Assembly: GCA_015680685.1 (NCBI GenBank)
Contig: MNCI01023673.1
Coordinates: 175,737-201,931, forward strand
DNA length: 26,195 nt
Origin: Gnetum montanum
Taxonomy: Eukaryota; Streptophyta; Gnetopsida; Gnetales; Gnetaceae
Direction of reading: 5' to 3'
Part shown: positions 1 through 10,228 of the stretch, piece by piece
Position numbering within the stretch: the stretch's first letter is position 1
Layout: each line of letters opens with the position of its first letter
Notes under the pieces: model-generated
The model's input: only the letters and a program-made list of their open reading frames with translations
Told to the model about the DNA's origin: nothing
The model's database searches: none
Made by a program: the position numbers and the translations under genes

Positions 1-200
1 CATGTCCTTTTTTGGAGATAAAGAGGTTGTGGTTGACAAGTGGCCTTTGTAGTATTAAAATTAGTTACAAATATCCTAGTTGTAACTACCCTAGGAAGTT
101 ATGACTTTTATAAGAAGTCATTATCACTATAAAAATACAAAAGTCACTTGTTATATATATAATAGAGTTATTAGGATCTATTAGGGAGTTATATAGTTTA
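1..200. repeat. Possible LTR remnant, unclassified
   Basis: AT-rich sequence without coding potential. It holds two short inverted repeats: a 7-bp arm at 63-69 with 81-87, and a 7-bp arm at 101-107 with 115-121. A TATA-like run follows near 129-138. This composition and the TATA-like run resemble Ty1/copia LTRs of plants, but no second copy, primer site or target duplication is visible, so the call rests on appearance only. Confidence 0.2.
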
Positions 201-216
201 CCCTTAACTTGATGCT

Positions 217-401
217 TACATCGTCTTGAATCTTTCTTGACCCACGATATTCCAGATTTGAAATTTTATCGTCTTCCCATCCAACTCAAAAGTCTTAATT
301 TTAAAAAATGACACCAATGATACTAACATAACTCTCCACATATGAATCCTCTATGAATCGTAGCAGAAGGCATGAATTTCCAATTGTGGAGTCTGAAGCT
401 G
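217..401 (-). pseudogene. RabD-like small GTPase fragment (broken)
   Basis: The minus strand encodes the N-terminal third of a Rab GTPase, the family that directs vesicle traffic. Read from 396 downward, the P-loop region is SDSTIGNS followed by CLLLRF, where the family has GDSGVGKS-CLLLRF; the nucleotide-binding Lys has become Asn. The next stretch, [13 protein letters not shown], matches the RabD/Rab1 effector loop DSY.ESYISTIGV, with the switch I Thr changed to Ile. After one extra T near 306 the frame resumes as [18 protein letters not shown] (305 to about 250). The DTAGQE switch II motif then reads NIVGQE, followed by RFKT. The match stops near 217 at unrelated AT-rich DNA. Only about 60 of roughly 200 residues remain, with a frameshift and lost catalytic residues, so it is non-functional. 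It lies about 50 bp beyond the end of the APX fragment, in the same orientation. Family assignment is firm; subclass RabD is likely. Confidence 0.75.
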
Positions 402-449
402 AGTCTACATCATGATTGGTGCCGCTGCTCTGCATCTTCCGTGTCCTCC

Positions 450-650
450 GCCATGGCTAAGCTCGGCTGGGTATCTGATGGTTTTGAAGGACCTGCCCAT
501 GCATGATTTCACATCAAATGTGCCTGTGCTATACCATACAATGCGAATCATTATTGAAGTACAGTTCATCTCGGCGATGAGAGCATGCAACCTCCTGCGC
601 GCCTTGTCAATGGCAATCTTGTACTCGGCAGAAACCTGAGGATAAACCTT
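450..650 (-). pseudogene. APX: Cytosolic-type ascorbate peroxidase N-terminal fragment (broken)
   Basis: The minus strand from 650 to 450 encodes about 67 residues collinear with the N terminus of plant cytosolic ascorbate peroxidase, a class I haem peroxidase that reduces H2O2 with ascorbate. Recognisable blocks are YPQVSAEYKIAIDKARRRL, LIAEMNC, the active-site helix as IMIRIVWYSTGTFDV, and FKTIRYPAELSHG. The distal catalytic His of the W-H-S motif is Tyr (codon TAT at 533-531), and the family RHPAEL is RYPAEL; both are CAY to TAY changes. The usual ATG of the Met-x-x-Tyr-Pro start is not present in this frame. No in-frame stop occurs within the match, but it ends abruptly after SHG and the proximal haem-binding half is absent. 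Upstream sequence (above 650) is not APX. It is a fragment, probably captured or retained as a pseudogene, beside the Rab fragment. Confidence 0.85.
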
Positions 651-1730
651 GTAGAGTTATTCCTCCAAATGAAGACTATCGTAGTTTTGAAATTGCCCAG
701 ATTTGAGTTCATTTGTTCTTCGCTGAGGATTTTTGTTTTCTTATTTTTACGCAAATTAGGGATTGGTCCGCGGCAGAGAAGCGACGACGGCTGAACAGGT
801 GTGACGCCGGTGCAAGAGGAGGATCACCATCGGTTAAGAATGATCCATGCTATGGGTCTATTTGAAAAAAAAGTAGGCAACCTACAGATTTCTTGTCAAA
901 ACCCTCATGGCACCATAGGCTGGATTTCCAGGCCGATTCTATGATTTCTTGCACGATTCTGCATCATTGCTGCCTGCTAGGGTTTGAGCGAGTAGTGACA
1001 AAATGAAGGGGATGGTAGAGATGACGAAGGGAGTCACGAGAGTGGCTGAGGTAGGATAGGAGAAGTTTCCATTTTCAATTGGCACTGTGTCCACCATTGT
1101 TGAATCTTTCATCTTTGCAACTGCATCATATACTGCCAAAATTCCACGCACAGCTTCGGCTATGCCCAAGAGCAAAACACTAGGGCTTGTCTAGACTGGA
1201 ATGCAATAAGACGCTAAATTTTCTGAGAAATATGAACCCACATCACCTCTACTTTCAAAATCTGCGTCTGTTCCTACAACAGTTGGTGCTGATACTGGTG
1301 ACACCATGGGTGCTCGTGGATTAACAACTTTGGAAGAAAATGCCCTTGCTCATGACCAGTTATGTAAAAGCTGAGGTTATAGATTTTCTTGTTTGCGAGG
1401 TGACGGGAAACGGAGGGATTTCAACCACTCATAAATTTAATTGACAAATGTAGAGACTAGTTAGTGACGAGTGAGTAGAGACTACTGAGGTTGCTAGCGA
1501 TAGTCAAAACTGGACAAAACTCCATGGATTTCCAGGAAATGGTATTGTTTATCCATAACCAGAGGATTGTCATGAACTCTGACCAATTGATCATTTGTCT
1601 TAAACAAAACTGTATTTTCTAGTGAATCAATTAGAGAAAAACCTTTTAAACTACCAACCCTACACCTCTGAAAAGTCTTCATCCAATGAAATATTGGCAA
1701 TGTTTAAATCAGGGTGAACTTTAGTTATAT
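651..1730 (-). other. Unassigned open frames upstream of the APX fragment
   Basis: No family was recognised here. A minus-strand frame from about 1360 to 939 stays open except for one TAG near 1190; it contains a GIAEAVRGILAVYDAVAKMK segment and a hydrophobic stretch (TPFVISTIPFILSLLAQTLA). The opposite strand is also fairly open across 1000-1370, so strand is uncertain. At about 815-740 the minus strand reads HLFSRRRFSAADQ, an Arg/Ser-rich stretch reminiscent of a mitochondrial presequence. A 68-codon minus-strand frame lies at 1494-1700. Position and shared orientation suggest more pieces of captured genes, but that is inference. Confidence 0.25.
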
Positions 1731-1779
1731 GATTAGCTCCACAACCTCACAAAGCCTGCTCCATTAAATGACCAAAATG

Positions 1780-3847
1780 TGCCAACACTATGCAAGCCCA
1801 GGCTCCCCCGGAGATGGTCAGGGATTATTTTTCTGTAATGATCAAAGATCTGGTAGTTCATAGCACTTGTGGCTAGGACAAAGTAAGGGAGACCCCCCTT
1901 ACCATACTTGGCAATGTGACCTAGGGTGAACGTCTTATGGTTGAGATTGTGCCCGTAGAGTTGTGGAGAAAGAGACCCCCCCAACTAGGGAAAGCCCTCA
2001 TGAAGAGGAACAAAGACTGCAGTTCAAGTTGCGGTGGATGCAGCCCTCCATTGGTAAGTGTCTAGGGAGCCTGCTATTTTGTGCTTAGTTAGGTGGTTCT
2101 TTGTAGCATGGTTTTGAGTTAACCTATCTTGATTTGTTGTTTGTATACCCTTTTTTGTGGGCAGCAGAATAAGAAGACGAAGAAGAAGGCAACAAGGAAG
2201 TGTCAGCCCTCAAAATGGGGGTGACAAATAAAGACACGGAGGCCCCAGCTTTGGAAGAAAGGGCCCCAACTACGAATGATGGAGGTTTTGTCTCCAGGGC
2301 AGGGGTTCTTGCTATTAGGGAGCCTCTTCCTACCAACAAAGAGGTGCCTCCCCAAAATAAAAAAGACACTACTCTCCTAAAAGGAAAAGCACCAGCGCAT
2401 GAAGAGGAAATTTCCATAGACCTGGCCGGGCCTTCTACCGAACCTACCGCAATTGTCTTGCACTGGTAAGAAACAAGACAATAGTCGGATGCTGGTGAAT
2501 TTAGGCTTTGAATGTGCCTTACTGTAGTCCATTCCAGTCATTGCTAACATTCTTAATTGTGTAACAGGTGCTACTGCTAATGTCTCAGGATCCCCTCTAA
2601 CCCAGATGGAGTCATGGGCTGAAGTTCCTGACAAGTTTACGTTTGTCCAGGAGCTTGTTGATGACATGATCAAACGCCTTCAATAGGTAGATCCTTGTGC
2701 AGGTAAGTAGGAATGTCGACAGCCCCTATGCTGCTACATTGAAACTTTTGAACATATTAATTTATGTCATGTTAACGCGATTGTTGCACTTTCTACGTTG
2801 AACAGTCTCTCGGCTCAAATGAGACCCGGCTCGACCTATGGAGATTGGCGCGGTGCCCACACTCTCATTTGAAGTGACTGAAGTTTCTCGTCGCATATTT
2901 GATGAGGCTTACAAATGTGTTTTGCATTCGGCATGCTCCTTATGGGAATGTCGGCGTACCAACAAGGAACTATGGAAGTGGGTCCATAAGGGTGAGTAGA
3001 GAGAGGCAGAACTAGTTGCCGAGGTAGAGAACCTCAGGTTGAGGATCAACTTCCTCATAAATTGTAATCTTGACCTTGTGGATTTGCAGAGGGTTGTAGA
3101 CGACTATGTTAGGTTTTGGACTATCTTCTGCTAGAATGTGGAATCTACCTACGAAATAATCGAACAGCAGATGTAGATGGATTTACTAGCCCAGAAGTGC
3201 CAAGATATGAAGGACATCAGCGCCAAGATATTCGAATGGGGGAAGACCCAGAGGGATCACAAATATACATACAAGCTAGGAAACGAAACCCATCGAAGAT
3301 TGTATAGAGATGCTACTACAGAGGAATTCTTGAACGAGACATTCATGAAGGCCATCGGTGCTTTTGAGGCCTATGCCAAATTTAAAGAGTAGGTGCAGGT
3401 CACGGAATCTCCAGACTTGGGGGTGACCCTTCCTACAAAAGAGACCGCAACCACCTCTCTTTCCTGGGAACCTCTAGAGTGGATGACCTTGAAAAGGGAG
3501 AAGGTTGCTGCTGAGAATGCTGAACCCAGTGATAGGCATTAGATGAATATTTCGATGGAGGAGATCGAGCGTCATCTTAGGCTTGACCTAGACTAGATAC
3601 CTCTTATGACCGATGCAGGGTCCCCTCGGGTTAGTCATTTAATGCTTTGCTACAGCTGTCGTTTATCGCATTTTTTGTGCCTACTAAATACTATATATAT
3701 ATATTGAATATAGCTCTCAACAAAGGTGGGAGGCCTGTGGAGAGAAGGAGTGATGTGGTGGCAAGAGGTAATATAGGAGCAGGTGGTGCACAAGTTGATG
3801 AAGTAGGGACAAATGGCAAAGGTGATGCGAACGGAGATAAACCATGA
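1780..3847 (+). pseudogene. Decayed multi-exon gene antisense to the Tat element
   Basis: A plus-strand coding tract is separated by four candidate introns with GT-AG ends: 2054-2164, 2466-2567, 2703-2805 and 3630-3725 (111, 102, 103 and 96 bp). Exon 2 is rich in Lys, Glu and Pro. Exon 4 (2806-3629) stays in one frame for about 275 codons, broken by eight or so stops that are nearly all TAG, typically where Gln would fit; it looks helical and coiled-coil-prone (REAELVAEVENLRLRI and similar). The exon 3-4 junction keeps frame exactly; the others are off by a base or ambiguous. A last frame ends in TGA at 3847. The gene runs opposite to the adjacent gag-protease, where Tat-lineage elements are known to carry extra ORFs, sometimes antisense. 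No domain was recognised. Alternatives are a captured host gene or the end of another plus-strand element. Confidence 0.5.
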
Positions 3848-4010
3848 GAGCATGAGGCTTGACTCTCCTTCTTATTGTATTTTTTTAACATAATTTATAG
3901 ACACTGCCAATAGGCAAAAAATTTTGAATGGAATGCAAGACTTCAAAAAAAAAGGGGGCCGATTTTGTATTATCATGTATGTTATGTAAAGTTTTCGTGC
4001 TCCCGTATGC
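3848..4010. other. 3' flank of the antisense gene, non-coding
   Basis: AT-rich sequence ending in a run of nine A followed by five G (3943-3956). On the plus strand this could be a poly(A)-like tract or a polypurine tract of a plus-strand element. No LTR edge follows clearly, so neither reading is secured. Confidence 0.3.
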
Positions 4011-4150
4011 TAGTTTTGGGCCATTTCGAGCCGCTTGTTAGTTTTAGGCCATTTCAGGCTGCTTGTTAGTTTTAGGCCATTTTAGGCCATTGCGTAATGA
4101 GTAAAATGAAAGGTGATAATGCTAGTTTAAGGCCATTTCAGGTCGTCGGC
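4011..4150. repeat. 28-bp tandem repeat, three adjacent units plus one offset
   Basis: Units at 4011-4038, 4039-4066 and 4067-4094 share the pattern TAGTTTTAGGCCATTTCAGG with a few changes. A fourth copy at 4123-4150 is separated by 28 bp of unrelated sequence, which preserves the 28-bp register. The array lies between the Tat protease remnant and the antisense gene. Confidence 0.85.
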
Positions 4151-4243
4151 GCATGTAGCATGCCAAAAGGACGACACATTGACAATCTAAGTAGAAAATG
4201 AGTATGTGAGGATGGCGACTGGGTGGGAGGTTGCAAGGCTACT

Positions 4244-5555
4244 ATGCTATGCATAACTACCTCTTGACCTTTTGTGGGATGATCGATATGTAAGGTCAAG
4301 GCGTTTCACTGGGGCCTTCACTCGTGTCACTATCCTTCTCTTGAAAGGGCAACTCCACCCATGCATTTCCGATTTGAGTGTCTTCTCGTTGGGCCAATCC
4401 TTTCGTTGCATGATTGGTGCATGCGTGAATAGGTGCTTCACCGTCAGAGGTTGTAACCTCTAAACCTTACTCTGTGTTTATGTTGCTGACTACTTGCATT
4501 GCCACCCCATTGCCATGGATTATCACCTCCCTACCTGCGTATGGTAAGTGGATTTCTTGGTGTATAGGCAAGGAGACAGCCCCAAGTTGTGCTAACCAGG
4601 ATCTTCCCAAGATTAGGTTAAACTTGGGCATTTCTTCAACCACGACGAATGTTGCATCTATGGGGAGCTCGTCCCCTGCTATGAAGTTTACATGAACTGT
4701 GCCCTTCACCACAACATGTGCCCCATTGAAGGACCGTAGACACAACGTCACCATTGCTTTGATCTGATTGACCAACCCCAGCTTATCTATAATAGGAAAG
4801 GAGATGACATTTGTGGCTACCCCATCATCGACATGCACCCTTCAGATTTGGTATTGGCTGATCCGAATTGTGATGAAGAGAGGCGCCGTAGTTACCTGAC
4901 CTCCTTCGGGATCTTTCTTAATGGTGCCACTACTGAAAGTTAGTTGAGGTATCATAGGCTCCATGGATACAGAGGGGAGTATGACTGTGTGGATCACTTC
5001 TTCGTTTGCCAGCATGTTTTCGTTGACCGAAATTACCGTTAGCACACAGACTAGAACCTCACGATGAGGGGCAGATGTATGACTAGGTCATATAAGCTTA
5101 ACATGGTGTTTTCCTACCTTAGGGCTTTCTCGACCTGGGTGAGGGCATTCAGGAAGTCTTGGCCGCTTGTCTGTTTGACACATTCTTCCTCGATTCGCCC
5201 TAGAAGACGAATCTCTCGAGGGGAGGTGGCCCCAGACTTAGGTTCAGATTTTTGGCAGCAAGACGCCAAAGGCTTTGTAATTGCATCAACCTTCGTCTTT
5301 GATGACAAAGGTATATATTTAAAGGACAAAGGCATAGTTTTGGGGATACTTTTGACGGTATCCCCCTCAGATGCCTCGCACACCAAGTAGGCTTCTCGCG
5401 TGGTTGCGTGAGGAGGTTTTTTAATGTTGTTGCATGGGATGGGAGCTGTTGAAGATGTTGGCCCCCTGATTATGAATGGGGCTAGAGGCATTAGTTGAAG
5501 GGTCATGTGGCCCTGCCAATAGGTGTGCAGAGGTAGATGCCTGTGGTGGGACTTT
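4244..5555 (-). pseudogene. Tat-lineage gag-protease linker and aspartic protease (broken)
   Basis: Reading downward, 5506-5114 encodes a Pro/Ser/Lys-rich linker that ends in FLNALTQVEKALR, resembling the conserved pre-protease segment of Tat/Ogre polyproteins. The retropepsin follows: PLFITIRISQYQI just before 4842, then VDDGVATNVIS (active-site D-x-G at 4829-4821, where Asp-Gly-Gly or Asp-Ser-Gly is usual), and the flap-distal LILGRSWL at about 4616-4593. An in-frame stop separates the two segments. About 75 more codons after 4467 lead to the end of recognisable coding near 4244. Reverse transcriptase should come next, but a tandem repeat and the antisense gene follow instead. The protease cleaves the Gag-Pol precursor in working relatives; here stops and frame breaks make it inactive. 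Confidence 0.7.
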
Positions 5556-8046
5556 CAGGATGAAGGGCAACTGTGAGCTTGGACCAACCATTAGTGGCAT
5601 TGGTGCACTATGCTAAGGCACATGAATCACAAATGGCTGAAAGGGTGGTGTGGGATCTTTATCAATACTAATGGTGTTGATTACATAACCAGCATTATTA
5701 GCTTTGAGGGGGTCTATGTAGGCATGCATGGATTGGTTTTCAGGCCGTACTGGGCTACTTTCATCTAGCACCAACTATCCCAGGTCGATCAATCTTAGAA
5801 TGTCATCTTGCAATGATAGAAAATAGTCCATGGTGTGACCACATAGTTGATGGTAATCACAAAACCTGTCTAGTCTAAAACCCCTAGGAACTGGAGGCTT
5901 GTTGGGCAAGGCTAAAGAGGGATTTCTAAGGAGTTTGCAGTAGTGTCAATGCCTCATGTTTGTAGTAGTGTCGATGCCTCATGTTGGACATCTGCTTGTG
6001 TTGGATGTATCCTACTGCCAACAGTTTCTTCAGGAGTTTTGAAGGTTTGAGAGGTAGCAGGATGTATTTCAAATGATCTTTACATTTGAAGTTAGGTTTA
6101 GTATATGCAGATGTCTCTAGCATAGCAAGTTGTGATGCTTGGCTCGGTTTGGACGCAGGGTCGGCTGCAGGTATGGACGATTTCTTATTATTCTTGTTTC
6201 CATTGTTGTTATGTTTGGGTTTAGCCTCAGTTGCCACAATAGCCACCATGGTTGTTGGGGCCTTACCCTTGTCCTTTTTTGTAAAATTGTTCTTGTAAGT
6301 GACATAAGCCAGGTCTTTTCTTTCCTCGGCCACATCTTGTATGCTTTCCATTTGGGCGAAAGCTTGGCTAAGTGAGCATGGAGCGAGGTAATATAGTTTT
6401 GACTTGATGAAGTCATTCACTGCACCCTTAAAGATGGCTAACAACTAAGCCTCTATGATAGGTTCACGGATTTCGTTGAGGGTTGCGCTCCAACGTTGAA
6501 TGAATTTTTGGACTAGTTCTAGTGGGTCTTGCTTTACGCTCATCAGTTGATCCAACGTGGTTTTTGGCTTCAAGTTATATTTGAAGCATGTCACGAACTA
6601 GGTCAAAAGCTCTTCCAAGGTTGAAATGGATGAACGTGGCAATGCGTGGTACCAATCTAGGGCTTTCTTAGCTAGGGACATGGAGAAGACGTGGATGATC
6701 GTATGTGGCCATTGTTGCAACAACAAAGACTCTGACCAAAAAGTGACAAGATGTGTATTGGGATCTCCTTCTCTATTGTACTTTGTGAAGTGTGGGAGGG
6801 ACATCTTGGGTGGTAATATCAAAGCAGGGATTGTAGGGTTGATGGGGTCTTCTTGGTAGAAATCTATGACTTGTACCGTATCAAACCTGACCGCTTTGAG
6901 GCATTTTACTTTCTCGGTTAGGGTCTGGATGAGCTGAAATGCTTGGTCCAAACCTGATGACATTGTAGGTAGCTGAGGGACTACAGAGGCAACACCCACA
7001 TGTGGCATGGTAGTAGTGGCGATTTGGCCCATCAGGTATGCTGTTGGGGTTGCCTCTGCTAAAGGTGTAGTTTGTGTTATCCACCATCTAGTGGGTGTTA
7101 TTATCTAAGCAGTAACAGCAGGTTGAGTCATTGGGTAGGCCTCTTGGATCCTATACCAAGATGTACTATCTGAGCAGTTGCGTAGGCCTGAGGGTGAATG
7201 TAGTGAGACATCTACAAGGACTACAAGATAGATGAAGAAGTGAGTAGAGTCCACCATGTGGATGGACCTGGACCCATCACAAGGGACAGAACAGATGCAT
7301 ATGTAGGGATTGGTATAGGAGTTGTATGTGATTGCAAAGTAGGTACAGCATGAACGTGTGGTAGGGTAGTCGTGATAGGCATGTTGCGTATTGTGGTAGC
7401 GTGTTGATGGACAGTTTGTAGCAGCACAGTTGCTGCAGGTGCAACTGGTGGATAGGGGTGATGAGGTGCTGGGAACATAGCATGGCTACCCATTGCAATT
7501 GTGGCCATAGGCTGCTGAAGCATAGGCGTGATGAAAAAGGGGATAGTGACAAGTAGCAGGTTGGCCCAGAAGAACTAGGTAGATGGGACAAGAACAAGGT
7601 TGGCTGGGCCTCCCTCATCAGATTGGGAATCGAGCTCTTCCTGCCCATCTTGAAAGGTGTCATCCTAGTTGGACATTATGTCTTGTTGCTCCCTAAGCCT
7701 TGTCAATTGGATTAGTTGATCTAGTAGCCCTTGGTAAGCTTGCGTCAAAGGTAGAGGAATGCCTTGGTTAGAAATGAATTCCTCCGAGTTGCAGTAAGCA
7801 AACTCGAAGCTACGTTTTTCTCCGAGTTTGTGTAAATCCAAGGGTAGGTTAGCCTGCACCTTAGCACAAAGGAAACTGTAATGCTCATGTTGTTGGGCTA
7901 GTTCCTTAGGTCCTCGATTTTGGATTCTAAGAGACCAGCGTGCTTCTGGTATTGGATTCAATCGTTGTTTGGCACCAGTGGTGCCTTGGACCGTAGAGGG
8001 CATCTCCGTGTTGGAGGTACCAATGGTAGTGGAGGCGAGAACCATC
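5556..8046 (-). pseudogene. gag: Tat-lineage gag (broken)
   Basis: The capsid/nucleocapsid precursor of a Ty3/gypsy element. A start at 8046 (MMVLASTTIG) or upstream at 8120 is possible. The N-terminal part (8046-7665) contains a charged helical segment, and 7660-7221 a Pro/Thr/His-rich spacer. The capsid core is at 7032-6400: PPKMSLPHFTKYNREGDPN, then ALDWYHALP, and after a TAG the segment ending in QPFIQRWSAT-like residues (FIQRWSATLNEI), all typical of retrotransposon gag. A Lys/Asn-rich tract follows near 6200. The nucleocapsid motif at 5864-5821, FCDYHQLCGHTMDYF, followed by LQDDILRLIDLG, matches the Tat/Ogre pattern C-x-Y-H-x3-G-H-x4-C then L..I..LI..G; the last Cys is Tyr here. Several TAG stops sit where Gln or Trp is expected. 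The Tat assignment rests on this motif and the linker style. Confidence 0.8.
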
Positions 8047-8122
8047 ATCAAGCAAGTGATTATGTGAAAAAATGCTAGAAAATGTAGAAGGAATGAAGGA
8101 TTTAAAAAAAATGACAACATGT

Positions 8123-8857
8123 GGCTTTATGTCTTACAGGATCCCAGAGGGACCGTCGAGGCAACCAACCTACACCACACAAGGCGCAAACAACCTCAAA
8201 GGGTGTCACATGTTCACCTATGTTGGCTAGGGCACAAGACACATGCAAGACTACTGTAATTAGCAGGGGCAAGTTAAATCACCATCGGAAGGCTTATTGT
8301 CTCATAGGATTCTGGAGGAACTGTCAAGGTAACCGATCTACACCGCACGAAGCGTAAACAACCACAAAGGGTGTCGATTCTATGCTAATGCAAGTTGGGG
8401 TGTGGAAGGCATACAAGACTACTATAAGATGAACAAATTAACTAGCAACTAGGTAAGTTTTGTGTCTCGTGGGATCCTAGAGGGACCGTTAAGGCAACCA
8501 GTCCGTACCACATGGAATGGGGTACAGAACGTAGGCAAGACAACTATAGGATGGGCAAGCTACCTAGCAATCATGTAGGCTTTATGTCTCGCAGGTTCCC
8601 GAAGGGACCATCCAGGCGACCGATCTACACCACACTAGATAGGGTACACCACACATGCAAGATGACCATAGAATGAGCTAGTTAACTGAAGGTCAGAGGC
8701 CTTGTGTTCTGTAGGGCTCCAGGGGAACGGTCGGGGTGACCGATCTGCACCACACAGAGCGCAAACAACTACAAGAGGGTGTTGCATCTACGCTCATGTG
8801 TATTAGGGTGTAGAAGGCTCACAGAACTACCATGACACATGGAAAAGGCACCAAAAG
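8123..8857. repeat. Five degenerate tandem repeats in the Tat leader
   Basis: Units start at 8123, 8291, 8456, 8578 and 8698, giving lengths of about 168, 165, 122, 120 and 160 bp. Each opens with GGCTTTATGTCTC-like sequence, then a conserved core (GGATCC.GAGGGACCGT..AGGCAACC.ATCTACACCACAC in consensus) and a tail with CAAGACTAC. Units 3 and 4 lack about 45 bp of the middle. The array lies between the primer-binding-like site and gag, so it belongs to the 5' leader of the minus-strand transcript. Confidence 0.85.
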
Positions 8858-8858
8858 A

Positions 8859-8875
8859 CCCTCCTTCTAGCACCA
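8859..8875 (-). promoter_or_regulatory. Primer-binding-like site of the Tat element
   Basis: On the minus strand the sequence is TGGTGCTAGAAGGAGGG, starting with the obligatory TGG, six bases inside the LTR edge at 8882. Position and start fit a tRNA primer site; the tRNA species was not identified. Confidence 0.5.
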
Positions 8876-9632
8876 GAAAAATGTAATGATCGAAAACATC
8901 GGCGGCTGGAAGAACGCTGGGGTCGGCAGATGTAATAATTCCAACCTCGTGTCAGCGGGAGGATGGTGCTGGGTTTGTGCGAACACGGGGTGCCCTAAAC
9001 GGTCTAGTCGATCAGACAGGGACTTCCATTGGCATCAATATAGCCTTTTGTAATATCAATTTTACGAATAGCAAGATAGTTCTTACAGGTAGATGCAGTG
9101 AAGGGAAAAGAAATAGAAACTGTAAAAGTGCAACAATAATGTGAAATAATGAATAAAATAGAGATGTGATGGTAATGCAAAGTGATGCCAAACATAAACA
9201 CGGCAGTAATATGAGGTGGTGTTTGAAGGTAAATAAGACAGAAAATAATGCAAGAAAGCTAAATAGTAAATGAGAGGTAAAATGGGATATAGTTAGAAAC
9301 ATGCACTGCTTCAGGGCTACAAGTCTATCCGATCAAGGCAGATACAATCTGCTGTACAGCTTGACAGAGTGCAGAAATTCCGAGGGTAACCAAAGCATGT
9401 CGGGGAATAGACAGAGCTATGCACTTGGGCATGAACTTCTCGTGCAAATAATGCAGAGTCCTACCAAGGTGGTAGAATGAAGATCAGGATTTTACACTAG
9501 CTAGGAGAGGTTCTTTTACAAATTTTTGGCTTTTTCTCTTCTTTTTAGCCAAATCATAGGTACCTTTCTCTTCTTTTTTCTTTGTTTAGCCATGAAATTT
9601 TTTTTAGATCTTTGATATGCTATTTGCCAGGA

Positions 9633-9640
9633 TATTTATA
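9633..9640 (-). promoter_or_regulatory. TATA box of the Tat LTR
   Basis: TATAAATA on the minus strand within CCCTATAAATATCC. It would drive transcription through the leader repeats and gag. Confidence 0.6.
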
Positions 9641-9963
9641 GGGCTAAAGGTAAGTAAAAGGGACCGTTTGAGGGCTACGTGCTATAGACTTGTGTTACCT
9701 TATTGGCATTACTCGAGCCACCTGTGACCGTTGGGCTTATAGGACCATTGTGACGTGATCCTGCCATGCAATAACTGTGATCCTACTACATCGCAACTAC
9801 ACCGTTAGCTCCTAGAGATGTGTGCTAATGGTCCGATTGGATGGAGTGCATTGATGTTGCACAACCACCTTCATGCCACACTGTGCTTTGTGACGTGACT
9901 TGCTTGGTGTGGTGTAGCATCTTGCTGTGCATCCTGCCATATTTCATGTACTTGTTACGTGAT

Positions 9964-9983
9964 GCTACGCTACGTAGTGTAGC
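9964..9983. repeat. Near-palindrome in the Tat LTR
   Basis: A 20-bp sequence, GCTACGCTACGTAGTGTAGC, differs from its own reverse complement only at one symmetric pair of positions. Confidence 0.8.
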
Positions 9984-10228
9984 GACTGGCATTGATCGTT
10001 ATAGTTTTGTTGATTTGCAACCCATTCCCTTACGATGCAAGTTTTGCAAACTTTGCTGATTTCACCTTTCGAACTACCTTCTGTCCCTTTCCATAGGATT
10101 GCTATGCCTTGCTGCACCATGTAGCTCAACATAGTGTAGTAGTAGACATGCTCCGCCACTTCCTTACAAAAAGAGAAATCACTGCAAAACTCGAATTTGG
10201 GTGAGGGGAGCGGATAGTGAAGTTGTTG

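Noticed and set aside
1733-1984. 83-codon minus-strand frame read as a gene
   Set aside because: It overlaps the plus-strand exon tract that has introns and matching composition; nothing in the minus reading resembles a family.
2124-2673. Minus-strand frames opposite exons 2 and 3
   Set aside because: They are shadows of the plus-strand Lys/Glu/Pro-rich coding tract, running through its candidate introns.
3943-3956. A9G5 as the polypurine tract of a plus-strand element
   Set aside because: No LTR start with a second copy follows, and the neighbouring coding remnants are on the minus strand.
4272-4695. Plus-strand frames over the protease
   Set aside because: Antisense shadows; the minus strand has retropepsin motifs here.
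6086-6375. Hydrophobic plus-strand frames as membrane proteins
   Set aside because: They are complements of the Lys/Asn-rich gag tail, which reads as Leu/Phe-rich on the other strand.
9004-9302. Minus-strand hydrophobic frames inside the Tat LTR
   Set aside because: T-rich LTR sequence; two overlapping frames look equally hydrophobic and there are no conserved motifs.
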